DNA of 64,000 nucleotides, from the NCBI RefSeq assembly GCF_012933545.1, contig NZ_JAADJU010000001.1:434001-498000 (forward strand), in the 5' to 3' direction. The position numbers were made by a program, and so were the translations under genes. This document shows, piece after piece, positions 53,665 through 63,800 of this stretch (its first letter is position 1; the number at the start of each line of letters is the position of its first letter). The notes below the pieces were generated by a model. It was not told the DNA's origin. It ran no database searches and was given only the letters and a program-made list of their open reading frames with translations. Origin of the DNA: Rouxiella aceris (GTDB lineage Bacteria; Pseudomonadota; Gammaproteobacteria; Enterobacterales; Enterobacteriaceae).

Positions 53665-56600
53665 ATGGACTTTTCCCGCTTTTTTATCGACCGGCCGATT
53701 TTTGCCGCCGTACTGTCGATCCTGATCCTGGTGACCGGCGCAATTGCCATTCCGCTGTTGCCGGTAAGCGAATATCCGGACGTAGTACCGCCCAGCGTGC
53801 AAGTGCGGGCGCAATACCCGGGGGCTAACCCGAAAGAGATCGCCGAGACCGTAGCCACACCGCTGGAAGAGGCGATCAACGGCGTCGAAAACATGATGTA
53901 TATGAAATCAGTGGCCGGTTCTGATGGCGTACTGGTGACTACCGTGACTTTTCGCCCAGGAACCGATCCCGACCAGGCTCAGGTTCAGGTACAAAACCGC
54001 GTGGCACAAGCTGCTGCCCGTCTGCCTGCCGATGTTCAGCGTCAGGGGGTAACCACGCAGAAGCAATCCCCGACCATGACTCTGGTGGTGCACCTTTATT
54101 CGCCGTCAGGTAAATACGACTCACTGTATCTGCGCAACTATGCCACCTTGAAAGTAAAAGATGAGCTGGCGCGTTTGCCGGGTGTCGGCCAGGTCGAGAT
54201 TTTTGGCGCTGGTGAATATGCCATGCGCGTTTGGCTCGATCCCAATAAAGTCGCGGCGCGAGGTTTAACGGCGTCCGATGTGGTCACCGCCATGCGCGAG
54301 CAAAACGTCCAGGTTTCTGCCGGTCAGCTCGGTGCCGAGCCTATGCCGAAAGATAGCGATTATCTGCTGTCGATCAACGCCCAGGGTCGTCTGAAAGATG
54401 AAGCCGAGTTTGGCAATATCATTCTTAAAAGCGGCGATAACGGCGAAATTGTCCGTCTGCGCGATGTAGCACGTATTGAGATGGGTTCCGGCAGCTATGC
54501 GCTGCGTTCGCAGTTAAATAATAAAGATGCGGTGGGCATTGGTATCTTTCAGGCACCGGGAGCCAACGCCATCGATCTGTCTGACGCGGTACGCGCCAAA
54601 ATGGCCGAACTTTCTACCCGTTTTCCGGACGGCCTGACCTGGCGTGCCCCATACGATCCTACCGTCTTTGTACGCGACTCCATCAGCGCGGTGGTTCATA
54701 CGCTGCTCGAAGCGGTGGTGTTGGTAGTGCTGGTGGTTATTCTGTTCCTGCAAACCTGGCGCGCATCGATTATTCCGTTACTGGCGGTGCCAATTTCGGT
54801 AGTCGGCACCTTTAGTATTTTATATTTGCTCGGTTTTTCCCTTAACACCCTTAGCCTGTTTGGTCTGGTACTCGCCATAGGTATTGTGGTCGATGATGCC
54901 ATAGTGGTGGTTGAAAACGTCGAACGTAATATAGAAGAGGGACTGGCCCCGCGCGAAGCGGCCCATCAGGCGATGCGCGAAGTATCAGGGCCAATCATTG
55001 CCATTGCCCTGGTGCTGTGTGCGGTGTTTGTGCCAATGGCCTTTTTGTCCGGGGTTACCGGTCAGTTTTACAAACAATTTGCCGTTACCATTGCCATTTC
55101 TACGGTAATTTCGGCAATCAACTCGCTGACGCTCTCTCCGGCGCTGGCCGCCCTGCTGCTAAAACCCCATGGCGCAGCAAAGGATCTGCCGTCACGCCTG
55201 ATCGATCGGCTGTTCGGCTGGCTTTTCCGTCCGTTTAACCGCTTTTTTAATGCCAGCTCACACGGTTATCAAGGTGCGGTAGGCAAAGCATTGGGGCAAC
55301 GCGGCGCGGTATTTGTTATCTATATTCTGCTGTTGGGTGCCGCTGGCTTGATGTTCAAGACAGTGCCGGGGGGCTTTATCCCCACGCAGGATAAGCTGTA
55401 TCTGATTGCCGGGGTTAAAATGCCGGAAGGATCGTCGTTATCGCGTACCGATGCGGTAATACGTAAAATCAGCGCCCTCGGTTTAAGCACTGACGGCGTG
55501 ATCGATGCCGTGGCTTTCCCGGGCCTGAATGCCCTGCAATTTACCAATACACCGAACACCGGTACGGTATTTTTCGCCCTTAAACCATTGAGCGAGCGTA
55601 CCCGTACGGCAGCGCAGATTAATGCGGAAATCAACGCCAAGATCTCGCAGATCCAGGAAGGCTTTGCCTTTTCGATTATGCCGCCGCCAATCCTCGGGTT
55701 AGGTCAGGGATCGGGTTATTCTCTGTATATTCAGGATCGTGCCGGTCTTGGCTATGGTGCATTGCAATCGGCGATAAACACCATGTCAGGTGCCATTATG
55801 CAAACGCCGGGCATGAGTTTCCCGATCTCGTCCTATCAGGCCAACGTCCCGCAACTGGAAGCCAAAATCGATCGTGAAAAGGCCAAGGCTCAGGGCGTAT
55901 CCCTGGATGACTTGTTCAGTACGTTGCAGACTTACCTGGGTTCTTCCTATATCAATGACTTCAACCGTTTTGGCCGCACCTGGAAAGTCATGGCCCAGGC
56001 TGACGGTCAGTTCCGCGACAGTGTCGAAGATATTGCCAATTTGCGTACGCGCAATAATAAAGGCGAGATGGTACCCATTGGCAGCATGGTCAATATCACT
56101 ACCACCTATGGCCCCGATCCGGTGATCCGCTATAACGGCTATCCGGCGGCTGACCTGATTGGTGATGCCGACCCACGCGTGCTGTCATCGGCGCAGGCGA
56201 TGACCGAGCTAAGTGGCCTGTCTAAAAATCTGCTGCCCAACGGCATGAACATCGAATGGACCGACCTGAGTTATCAACAGTCGACGCAGGGTAACGCCGC
56301 GATTATTGTCTTCCCAATGTCGGTATTACTGGCCTTTTTGGTGCTCGCCGCGCTGTATGAAAGCTGGACCTTGCCGCTGGCGGTGATCATGATTGTGCCA
56401 ATGACCATGCTATCGGCGCTGTTTGGCGTCTGGCTAACCGGCGGCGACAACAATGTGTTTGTACAAGTCGGCCTGGTGGTATTGATGGGTCTGGCCTGTA
56501 AGAACGCCATTCTGATTGTCGAATTTGCCCGCGAACTGGAACTGCAGGGCAAAGGCATTATAGAAGCCGCACTGGAAGCCTGCCGTCTGCGTTTACGGCC

Positions 56601-56820
56601 GATTGTTATGACCTCCATTGCTTTTATTGCCGGGACGGTGCCGTTGATTCTTGGCCACGGGGCCGGGGCAGAAGTTCGAGGCGTTACCGGGATCACCGTA
56701 TTCTCGGGAATGTTGGGGGTCACGCTGTTTGGCTTGTTCCTGACCCCGGTATTCTATGTCGCCTTAAGAAAACTGGTCAGCCGCAAGAAAACACCGGCTA
56801 GCGAAACTATCACCGCCTAG
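53665..56820 (+). CDS. oqxB: RND efflux transporter OqxB
   Basis: A 1051-residue HAE1-type RND pump (OqxB is about 1050). It opens MDFSRFFIDRPIFAAVLSIL. TM4 has the proton-relay pair in LAIGIVVDDAIVVVENVERN (about 410), and MKTVPGGFIPTQDKLYL-like and GLACKNAILIVEFARELE (TM10-11 Lys) are also present. It exports quinolones, chloramphenicol and other drugs or host-derived compounds in the family. Cotranscribed with oqxA; two identical hairpins follow before oqxR. Confidence 0.95.
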   Translation: MDFSRFFIDRPIFAAVLSILILVTGAIAIPLLPVSEYPDVVPPSVQVRAQYPGANPKEIAETVATPLEEAINGVENMMYMKSVAGSDGVLVTTVTFRPGTDPDQAQVQVQNRVAQAAARLPADVQRQGVTTQKQSPTMTLVVHLYSPSGKYDSLYLRNYATLKVKDELARLPGVGQVEIFGAGEYAMRVWLDPNKVAARGLTASDVVTAMREQNVQVSAGQLGAEPMPKDSDYLLSINAQGRLKDEAEFGNIILKSGDNGEIVRLRDVARIEMGSGSYALRSQLNNKDAVGIGIFQAPGANAIDLSDAVRAKMAELSTRFPDGLTWRAPYDPTVFVRDSISAVVHTLLEAVVLVVLVVILFLQTWRASIIPLLAVPISVVGTFSILYLLGFSLNTLSLFGLVLAIGIVVDDAIVVVENVERNIEEGLAPREAAHQAMREVSGPIIAIALVLCAVFVPMAFLSGVTGQFYKQFAVTIAISTVISAINSLTLSPALAALLLKPHGAAKDLPSRLIDRLFGWLFRPFNRFFNASSHGYQGAVGKALGQRGAVFVIYILLLGAAGLMFKTVPGGFIPTQDKLYLIAGVKMPEGSSLSRTDAVIRKISALGLSTDGVIDAVAFPGLNALQFTNTPNTGTVFFALKPLSERTRTAAQINAEINAKISQIQEGFAFSIMPPPILGLGQGSGYSLYIQDRAGLGYGALQSAINTMSGAIMQTPGMSFPISSYQANVPQLEAKIDREKAKAQGVSLDDLFSTLQTYLGSSYINDFNRFGRTWKVMAQADGQFRDSVEDIANLRTRNNKGEMVPIGSMVNITTTYGPDPVIRYNGYPAADLIGDADPRVLSSAQAMTELSGLSKNLLPNGMNIEWTDLSYQQSTQGNAAIIVFPMSVLLAFLVLAALYESWTLPLAVIMIVPMTMLSALFGVWLTGGDNNVFVQVGLVVLMGLACKNAILIVEFARELELQGKGIIEAALEACRLRLRPIVMTSIAFIAGTVPLILGHGAGAEVRGVTGITVFSGMLGVTLFGLFLTPVFYVALRKLVSRKKTPASETITA

Positions 56821-56849
56821 ACCTTCTATTGGGCCTGCCAGAAACAGCA

Positions 56850-56879
56850 AGGGGGACTCGCCGTAAAGCGAGTCCCCCT
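56850..56879. terminator. Hairpin, copy 1 of a duplicated terminator
   Basis: AGGGGGACTCGC, loop CGTAAA, GCGAGTCCCCCT: a perfect 12-bp stem, 30 bases after the oqxB stop. An identical 30-base copy is at 57011. Confidence 0.6.
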
Positions 56880-56887
56880 CAGACTGC

Positions 56888-57002
56888 TGACAAAGTCCGT
56901 TATTAGGGAGAGTGCACCGTTGGGGTCGTAGCGGGCTTGCCCGCCGGAGCGCCCCTAGGTGTGCTATGCCCGGGTATCTCGATCATCAAGACGACTTTGT
57001 CA
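56888..57002. repeat. 115-bp imperfect palindrome between the twin hairpins
   Basis: The ends are inverted copies of TGACAAAGTC (56888-56897 and 56993-57002). Inside, AGTGCACC...GGGG matches the complement of CCCC...GGTGTGCT, with GCGGGCTTGCCCGC at the centre, so nearly the whole segment can fold into one long stem. It looks like a dispersed intergenic repeat of the BIME type. Confidence 0.5.
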
Positions 57003-57010
57003 TCAAACTC

Positions 57011-57040
57011 AGGGGGACTCGCCGTAAAGCGAGTCCCCCT
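57011..57040. terminator. Hairpin, copy 2 of a duplicated terminator
   Basis: Identical to the hairpin at 56850 and followed by TTTTTATG, so this copy is the better rho-independent terminator for the oqxAB operon. Confidence 0.65.
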
Positions 57041-57073
57041 TTTTATGCCGGGTACTACGGGCAAAAAAATATC

Positions 57074-57541
57074 TTATTTACCCATCAACGCCGCGCTGGC
57101 TTTGCTGCAACTGTAGCTGCCATTGCGCTCAAACTCTACTAATGCATCGGCCACGCTATAGCGCGCCAGCACCGCCATCGAGGCCTCTTCAGCTTCGTAG
57201 ACCACCGATTTGAAATAGCTGCAGGCATTGGCGCTGACCAGGCATTTGGCCGAGCCTTCCGGCCGCGAGGCCCAAAGACGCTTGTCTTCAATAACGCTGG
57301 TATATATATCACGCAGGGTAATGGATTCAGCGGTACGCCCCAGGCGGATTGAGCCGGTGCGTCCCAACGTCGAAACGATGATCCCGTGATGGGTTAATGG
57401 CACCATCAGCTTTCGAATAAAGCTGGGGTTGGCTTCCAGACTCGCCGCCAAAATGGCACTGGTACAGCGCTGACCTGACTTTTCAGCCAGAGCGACACTA
57501 AAAACCATCTGCATTGCGGTCGGAAAGCGAAAATCTAACAT
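57074..57541 (-). CDS. oqxR: Rrf2-family repressor OqxR
   Basis: A 155-residue Rrf2 regulator; the ATG at 57541 has AGGA eight bases upstream, and a longer frame to 57595 is discarded. N-terminal winged HTH (MQMVFSVALAEKSGQRCTSA, then LEANPSFIRKLMVPLTHHG and the wing STLGRTGSIRLGR). Three Cys residues (KCLV, NACSY and a C-terminal SCSK) follow but not in the Fe-S pattern of IscR/NsrR. In Klebsiella the gene after oqxB is the Rrf2 repressor OqxR; the same order here supports the name. Confidence 0.85.
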   Translation of the reverse strand: MLDFRFPTAMQMVFSVALAEKSGQRCTSAILAASLEANPSFIRKLMVPLTHHGIIVSTLGRTGSIRLGRTAESITLRDIYTSVIEDKRLWASRPEGSAKCLVSANACSYFKSVVYEAEEASMAVLARYSVADALVEFERNGSYSCSKASAALMGK

Positions 57542-57821
57542 ATCGGCATCCTGGGGAAGCGGAGTATAAAAATCAACCTTTTTCAGGTAAAACATAGCCT
57601 GCCTGAATGGTTAATAATATAACAAACACTGGCCTATTTTTGAAGTTTAGGCGCACATAAAGCCCCTATTTTGCTGGCTATAAGCGAAAAATCGGCGATT
57701 GAGCACGATCCTGGCAAAACAGTGTCAACAAAGTGTAAGCAGGTGGCAAAGAAATCGTTTGCAGAGGGATTTTGGTTATTTCAGGGATATCGAGACAGAG
57801 GGCAGACATAAGGAGAGAACG

Positions 57822-57850
57822 GCGTAGCACAAGCAGATGTTGTGCTACGC
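57822..57850 (-). terminator. Terminator of the purine permease gene
   Basis: GCGTAGCACAA and TTGTGCTACGC form a perfect 11-bp stem with loop GCAGATG, 20 bases beyond the permease stop. Confidence 0.6.
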
Positions 57851-57870
57851 AATAAGGGAGAGCTTAGTGC

Positions 57871-59166
57871 TTAGGCACTTAACCAACCTAATTTAATCAC
57901 AAACAGAATCGACAGGATCACCAGCGCAGCATTCAGTTCACGCGCACGGCCACTGAACAGTTTCACCAGCGTCCAGGTAATGAAACCAAAGGCAATACCG
58001 TTAGCAATAGAATAGGTCAACGGCATGGTCAACGCGGTCACGGTCACAGGGGCAGCCACGGTGATATCTTTCCAGTCAATTTCAGCCAGACCGGACGTCA
58101 TCAATACCGCAATAAACAGCAGTGCCGGAGCAGTTGCAAATTCCGGTACGCTACCCGCCAGTGGAGCAAAGAACAGGCTAAGCAGGAACAGAATACCCAC
58201 CACAATCGCGGTCAAACCGGTACGACCACCGGCACTGACGCCAGCGGCAGACTCGATATAGCTGGTAGTGGTTGAAGTACCCAACAGCGAACCAAACAGT
58301 GCAGCGGCGCTATCGGCAACCAGAGCACGGCCCATTTTCGGGATATTGCCGTCTTCGTCCAGCAGACCGGCACGCTTGGTCACACCAATCAGCGTACCTG
58401 AGTTATCAAAGACATCCACAAACAGGAAGGCAAAGATCACACTGATCAGCCCAACGTTAAAGGCACCTTTAATATCCAGTTGCAGGAAGGTTGGCGCAAT
58501 GGACGGCGGCATAGACATAATGCCACCGAAAGGCGAGAAGCCTAAGGCGATGGACAGAATGGTCACCGCAAGAATACCGATCAGTACCGCACCGGTCACT
58601 TTACGCGCTTCGAGAACCACAATAATGATAAAGCCCAGAATGGCAAACAGTGGCGCAGGTTTGGTTAAATCACCAATGCCCACCAGCGTAGCCGGATTAC
58701 CCACTACAATGCCGGACCCTTCCAGGGCAATCAGCGCCAGGAATAAACCGATACCGGCGGCAATAGCGGATCGCAGCGGTAAAGGAATACTGCGGATAAT
58801 CCATTCGCGAATTTTGAAGATGGATAATGCAAAGAAAATACAGGCGGAGAGAAAAACGGCACCCAAGGCAATCTGCCAGCTGTAATGCATATGCAGCACA
58901 ACGGTATAAGTGAAGAAGGCGTTTAAGCCCATGCCCGGCGCCAGCGCGATAGGATAGTTGGCAATAAATCCCATCAATGCGGAACCGATTGCGGCAGCCA
59001 GACAAGTTGCAACAAACACTGAGCCTTTATCCATACCGGTGGCACCGAGGATAGAAGGGTTCACAAACAAAATATAGGCCATGGCCAGAAAAGTGGTAAG
59101 CCCTGCCACAATCTCAGTGCGTACGTTAGTACGATGAGCTTTGAGTTTAAATAATTTCTCTAACAT
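57871..59166 (-). CDS. NCS2/AzgA-family purine permease
   Basis: A 431-residue permease; the ATG at 59166 (GAGA upstream, MLEKLFKLKAHRTNVRTEI) is preferred over 59199. About 12 or more membrane segments, LAPGMGLNAFFTYTVVL (TM3 half-helix), VFDNSGTLIGVTKRAGL and GTSTTTSYIESAAGVSAGGRTGL (TM10 motif) match the AdeP/AdeQ/GhxP group. It imports adenine, guanine or hypoxanthine with protons; the specificity is not readable. The divergent LysR gene downstream-left may regulate it. Confidence 0.87.
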   Translation of the reverse strand: MLEKLFKLKAHRTNVRTEIVAGLTTFLAMAYILFVNPSILGATGMDKGSVFVATCLAAAIGSALMGFIANYPIALAPGMGLNAFFTYTVVLHMHYSWQIALGAVFLSACIFFALSIFKIREWIIRSIPLPLRSAIAAGIGLFLALIALEGSGIVVGNPATLVGIGDLTKPAPLFAILGFIIIVVLEARKVTGAVLIGILAVTILSIALGFSPFGGIMSMPPSIAPTFLQLDIKGAFNVGLISVIFAFLFVDVFDNSGTLIGVTKRAGLLDEDGNIPKMGRALVADSAAALFGSLLGTSTTTSYIESAAGVSAGGRTGLTAIVVGILFLLSLFFAPLAGSVPEFATAPALLFIAVLMTSGLAEIDWKDITVAAPVTVTALTMPLTYSIANGIAFGFITWTLVKLFSGRARELNAALVILSILFVIKLGWLSA

Positions 59167-59468
59167 TAGATGTCTCTCGGTCGCGTTATATGAATACACG
59201 CTTGTTATAGGTTTTGTTTTTCAAAACACGTCCGTGAGCCAGAAGTCTGGGTGCCCTAGATTCGTCTAACTCTAAAACGACACACGGAAAACTGCTGCGT
59301 GTTTTGACGAACCCTGTCATCACTGCTTTATACCTGTCTACTTATTTGTATAAAAAAAAGCTGATGTGGCTGTTTTACAAAGAAGCACCGTACAATCTAG
59401 GAAAAATAGGTGATGCAGTCCATAATAGATATCTCACTAAATCACTGCAAAAATTAGTACACCCCCTT

Positions 59469-60374
59469 ATGTCACCATTTTCTCGGTTTTCACAGTATTT
59501 TGTTGAAGTCGCCCACACCGGCAGTTTGCGCAAAGCCGCAGAGATTTTGCACGTCTCCGCGTCGGCGATTAACCGGCAAATTCTGCAGGCAGAACAGACC
59601 ATGGAGACGCCGCTGTTTGAGCGATTGCCTACCGGTCTCAAGCTGACTTCCGCCGGTGAAGTGCTGTTTGACGATATCAAACGCTGGCGCAAGGAATTTA
59701 CCCGCACGCGAGAAAAATTTGATGAAATGCAGGGACTACGCCGCGGTCATGTCACTATTGCGATGATTGCTGCATTAAGCGAAGGGATGATTGCGCAGTT
59801 GATTGCCGATATTGGTAAAGAATATCCGAACCTCACCTTTAATATCAGAATCGAAGAAAGCCGCAATATTAGCGAGCACGTTAGTTCGTCGGAGGTGGAT
59901 TTCGGCCTGCTGCTCGATCCGGTAGAACATACCGGTCTGGAAGTACGCGCCTTTGCCGAACTGCCCATTGGTATCGCTATGCCAAAAGGCCATCCCCTGG
60001 CTCATAAAACCTCGCTGTCATTTAGCGATATCACTGAATATCGGCAGATTATTCCGTCCGAACCGCTGATGGTCAACGCCCGCGCCAAACTGCTGTATAA
60101 CCGCTATCAGCTGCATGAAACCCCTTCGATTGTCTGTAATGATGTGCGCATGATGCGTGAATTGATCCGCAAAGGGGCTGGTGTCGGAGTATTAAGCCTG
60201 CTTGACGTGATCCCCGATTTACAGGAAAACCGCCTGGCGTTTGTGCCGCTGCAGGGCCACAGCGTAAAACCGCTAACGCTGGCACTCTGCGTCGCCCCCC
60301 GTCGTCAGTTATCGCGGGCGGCACAAATCGTTATTCAGAAAATGATTGTGATGATGGAAACGCTGTCGATGTAG
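59469..60374 (+). CDS. LysR-family transcriptional regulator
   Basis: A 301-residue LysR regulator starting MSPFSRFSQYFVEVAHTGSL; no good ribosome-binding site is visible and the frame is open back to 59304, but the HTH register fixes this start as most likely. The HTH is LRKAAEILHVSASAINRQI (about 19-38); the effector domain starts near residue 90 (GHVTIAMIAALSEGMIAQLI). It is divergent from the purine permease across about 300 bases. Ends at a strong convergent terminator. Confidence 0.85.
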   Translation: MSPFSRFSQYFVEVAHTGSLRKAAEILHVSASAINRQILQAEQTMETPLFERLPTGLKLTSAGEVLFDDIKRWRKEFTRTREKFDEMQGLRRGHVTIAMIAALSEGMIAQLIADIGKEYPNLTFNIRIEESRNISEHVSSSEVDFGLLLDPVEHTGLEVRAFAELPIGIAMPKGHPLAHKTSLSFSDITEYRQIIPSEPLMVNARAKLLYNRYQLHETPSIVCNDVRMMRELIRKGAGVGVLSLLDVIPDLQENRLAFVPLQGHSVKPLTLALCVAPRRQLSRAAQIVIQKMIVMMETLSM

Positions 60375-60382
60375 CTCATGGC

Positions 60383-60427
60383 GGCTGTGTCAGGTTCCCG
60401 TACTACTGACGGACACCTGACACAGCC
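60383..60427. terminator. Bidirectional terminator
   Basis: GGCTGTGTCAGGT pairs perfectly over 13 bp with ACCTGACACAGCC, between the convergent LysR gene and the end of the T6SS cluster. Confidence 0.7.
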
Positions 60428-60434
60428 TGGCACA

Positions 60435-60824
60435 TCAGCCTTTGCTGATTTTTTCAAAGAAAGCCATAGATTCAGCGGGAAACCCCGCCATCGCTGATTT
60501 CATCAGATCTTCCGGATTGGGCGATAGGGGATGTTCCCCCGGCGTCGTTGCACCTGCAGGGGATTTCATTGCTGCCGCAGCCTGCTGTACGGCCTGTTGC
60601 GCACTCTCCGGTTGCGGGAATTGACTCATCATCTTGCTCAACTCTTGCGAGGATTGAGCCTGGCTGGACGAGATGGTGGACATAATTTGCTGCATTAAAT
60701 CCGCACTATTAATATTCATACCCGCAGCCCCTTTTATAAAGGCGTCGCTAAGGCTGCTTTGCGAGGTTTGACTTATTTTTGCCGACTCGGCAAGCATGGC
60801 GATAAGTTTACTGGGATCTAACAT
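60435..60824 (-). CDS. Small protein at the end of the T6SS cluster
   Basis: A 129-residue protein, ATG at 60824 with AGGAG upstream, 15 bases after tssM. It is rich in Ser, Gln, Ala and Met (SSSQAQSSQELSKMMSQF, SAQQAVQQAAAAMKSP), with amphipathic helices and a disordered middle, and ends PAESMAFFEKISKG. No family recognised. Its place as the last gene of the operon suggests a T6SS accessory protein or secreted small protein (inference). Confidence 0.65.
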   Translation of the reverse strand: MLDPSKLIAMLAESAKISQTSQSSLSDAFIKGAAGMNINSADLMQQIMSTISSSQAQSSQELSKMMSQFPQPESAQQAVQQAAAAMKSPAGATTPGEHPLSPNPEDLMKSAMAGFPAESMAFFEKISKG

Positions 60825-60839
60825 AATCACTCCTTTCTA

Positions 60840-63800
60840 TTATTTAATTGCCGGACAAGAAAACTGACTGAGCGCCGTCGACCATAGCGGGAAGTCTTTC
60901 ATGGTCGAAAGCAGCTCTACTTTAAACATGCCGCGAATACCCGCGATGGCCATCGAGAGCTCTCGACGATCGCTTGCCTGCATCAACGGATTACTCTTGT
61001 CGTATAAATGAAACAATGCCCAGGGACCGTTGAAACTGGCAGTTTGAATTTTGCCGTTGACATCTTTAAAGGATAAACGCACATAGGCACCACCATTCTT
61101 GCCGGGCCAGCGAATATTCACCGGCTGCGAACTCCCGTGGCTATAGCGAATAATTTGCCCGTCGATATCCAATACCGCTTCGACAATCTCCGGAGATAAC
61201 GACAGCGGGCGCAAAAACATTGAGAAGGACAGGTTATCGCTGCCGGCAGTGAAAAACGTATCGCTGATCAGTGAGGCTTGCTGAAAAGCCTGCAAAGTAC
61301 CGCTGCTCAGCAGGCTGTGCCGACTGTCTTTTACCCGCCAGTTGCCTGAATGGGTATCCACATAAGGCTCGAGGTTCTGTATAAAATAACGTCTTATGCT
61401 GCCCGATGGCGCAAACATGCGGGAGAAATCATCAATACCGATCTCCTTTTTGGCATTTCGCACAAAGGGATAGCGCCCTGCTACCTTATTACGGCAGAGA
61501 TCGGCGGCAAAGCTGGCGGCCCCCTTATTGAGGTTGTTACGGCTAATTTGCAGGCTCTTGCTATCACCGACATCGAGCAAATCCTGCATCACACTGCGTA
61601 CTGGTTCAGGCTGGCGAGCGGCAGACATGCGCAGGCGATTAATGGCACTGTTTTGCGGGATCACCTCTCCCGCGCGCAGCGAAAAAGCCAGGGAAGATAA
61701 CTGGTTATAAAGCTCCTCAAAGCTTCTGGCCAAAGGATCGCTGTTGCCGCCCACCGATTGCATCAACTGTTGACCAAGGCGACGCAGCACCTCAAAGCGC
61801 TGCTCCAGCGCTTTCTCCGGGGTGATGCGAAAACGGCTGCGCTCACCGGAAATTTCTCCAACCACATCACGGCGTACATTTTCCAACGCACTCTTTTTAC
61901 GGCCAAACCAACTCGACACATTATTCTGTTGACTGCCATCCAGGCTGGTCTGCCGGGTGGCGAAGCGGATCAAATTGGCCAGGGGAGAAGAAGGATCGGA
62001 AAATTGCCGTGCCAACTGGGCGGCATCATCCAGGCTGCCCACCGGTCTGACGCGAATGTCTTTCAGGAAAGCGTCCCAGCTATCGGCATACTCCTGTAGA
62101 TAGAGTTTTCTCACTTCATCCGCCAATTTTTGCTCGGAAGTCAGCATATCGCTGACTTTGCTGCGATCTTCGTCCTTCAGCACCCAGGCTTCTTCATTGA
62201 TCATCGCCTTGACGGCGCTGTCCAACTGCGCACGGAAAACATCGTGATAACTGGCCAGGGTATAAAAGGCAGGTACCGCAATATCGGAAACCGTTGCCGT
62301 GCTTTTACGCCGCAGCATCAGCGAAACATTGGCTCCCGCCGCCGTAGCCAGGGTGATGTTTTCAATGGAGCTGCTCGCTGCCCGGGCTTGCAACGCGCGC
62401 ACCACACGAACATGCATCGGAATATTCATTGCCTTGACGCGGGCCAGACGCACCAGATCCGCGCTAAGGCTGGTGACCGGTGCCATGCTTTGCAGACTGC
62501 CACTAAACATCTCGCGTAAATGAAGGGCAAACAGCCGCTTGTCGGCGGGAGAATAGCCCTGAGGCACAAAGCTGGACCAGCGCTTCATAAACCAGTTAAC
62601 CAGCGCATCCGCCGAGCGGTGCTCAGCTTTGCCCAGCATCAGATAGACCTTCAGGGTGTTATAAACGTCCGCGTCACCGGCGCTGATATCTCGCCCCAGC
62701 TCACTGGTGATATAACGCTCTATCGCGGGCCAGAAAAACTTGAATAAGTGACGATGATAGGTCTGCTCTGCTGCGCGATTAATTAACCGGTGTTCGAGAT
62801 AGGGATTACTGAGCGGGGTGACATTATTAGACAGTTGCGCCGTCATATACCCCAATTGCTCATAGGCCGAAACCACATCGTCACTTAGCTGATTGGTGGT
62901 CGGAATTTCCCGCACAATACGTTTGGTCTCGTCAAAGCGGGCGGTAATATAGGCAATGTACTCTTCCTCCCAGAAATATTGAACCGCCAGCAGTTTGCCG
63001 ACAAAAGCCAAGAGTGCCAGGGTAAAGCCATAGCGTAACGCCCGACCAATGCGCTCGCGGGCGGGTAATTTATGTGAATCAATCACGCCGCGCTCGGCAA
63101 TGGCATTATCCAGCAACGGGGCATAAATCTGCCCGATGGCTTTGGATTGCCAGTCGCCGATCGGCGAAAGGGAGTTGAAACCCGCATGCTGAATGGCGGT
63201 GGTACTGCCAAGCCAGATCTGCTGCAAACGTCCGCAGTAGTAACCGGCTGATTGCACAAATACCTGTTCCAGAAAATTAAACAACGGCTTGTGCAAGGCA
63301 CCTGTTGCCTCGGTAAAAAACAGCAATTGTCGCCGCACGTCGGCTCGCGGTTCGGCTTGCAGCCTCTGTTGTATATAATCACTGATGTGCATGGAGAGCC
63401 GAACAAAGGCCTCTTCAGCCGCCGCGAAATCCAACTGCCCGTAGGCGTTTTTTACCAGTTGGATACCCAGTCCCTGCTCCAGGATCTCCTCACTGGCCAC
63501 CGACAGGAATGCAGCCCCGCCCGGCAAAGTATCCAACTGATTAATGGCCAGATAGACGGCGATATCCTGGTGAAAATGGTCGGCAATTTCCAGCATCCGT
63601 ACCCGTAAGGTATCGGCCAGCGACTTGCGCTCGGTTAATGACGCCTGCATTAGCCAGCGGCCATCCAGGCAGAGGATAATGCCATCGATACCCGGTTTGC
63701 GGCGGTAACGGCGGATCAGAGTAAAGAGCTTCTTTTGCGCCCGACAGGACTCCTCACTCTGACCATGCAACTGTGCCCACTCGCCTGCCGTATCGATATA

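Noticed and set aside
52944..53894. 316-codon minus-strand frame across oqxA and oqxB
   Set aside because: Antisense shadow of GC-balanced coding DNA; the plus-strand frames are clearly oqxA and oqxB.
58268..58885. 205-codon plus-strand frame inside the purine permease
   Set aside because: Antisense shadow of a membrane protein gene; no ribosome-binding site or family match.
59200..59468. Possible purine riboswitch or PurR box upstream of the purine permease
   Set aside because: No purine riboswitch core pattern is visible. The best PurR-like match on the minus strand (ACGCAGCAGTTTTCCGT) has an extra base and breaks the dyad.
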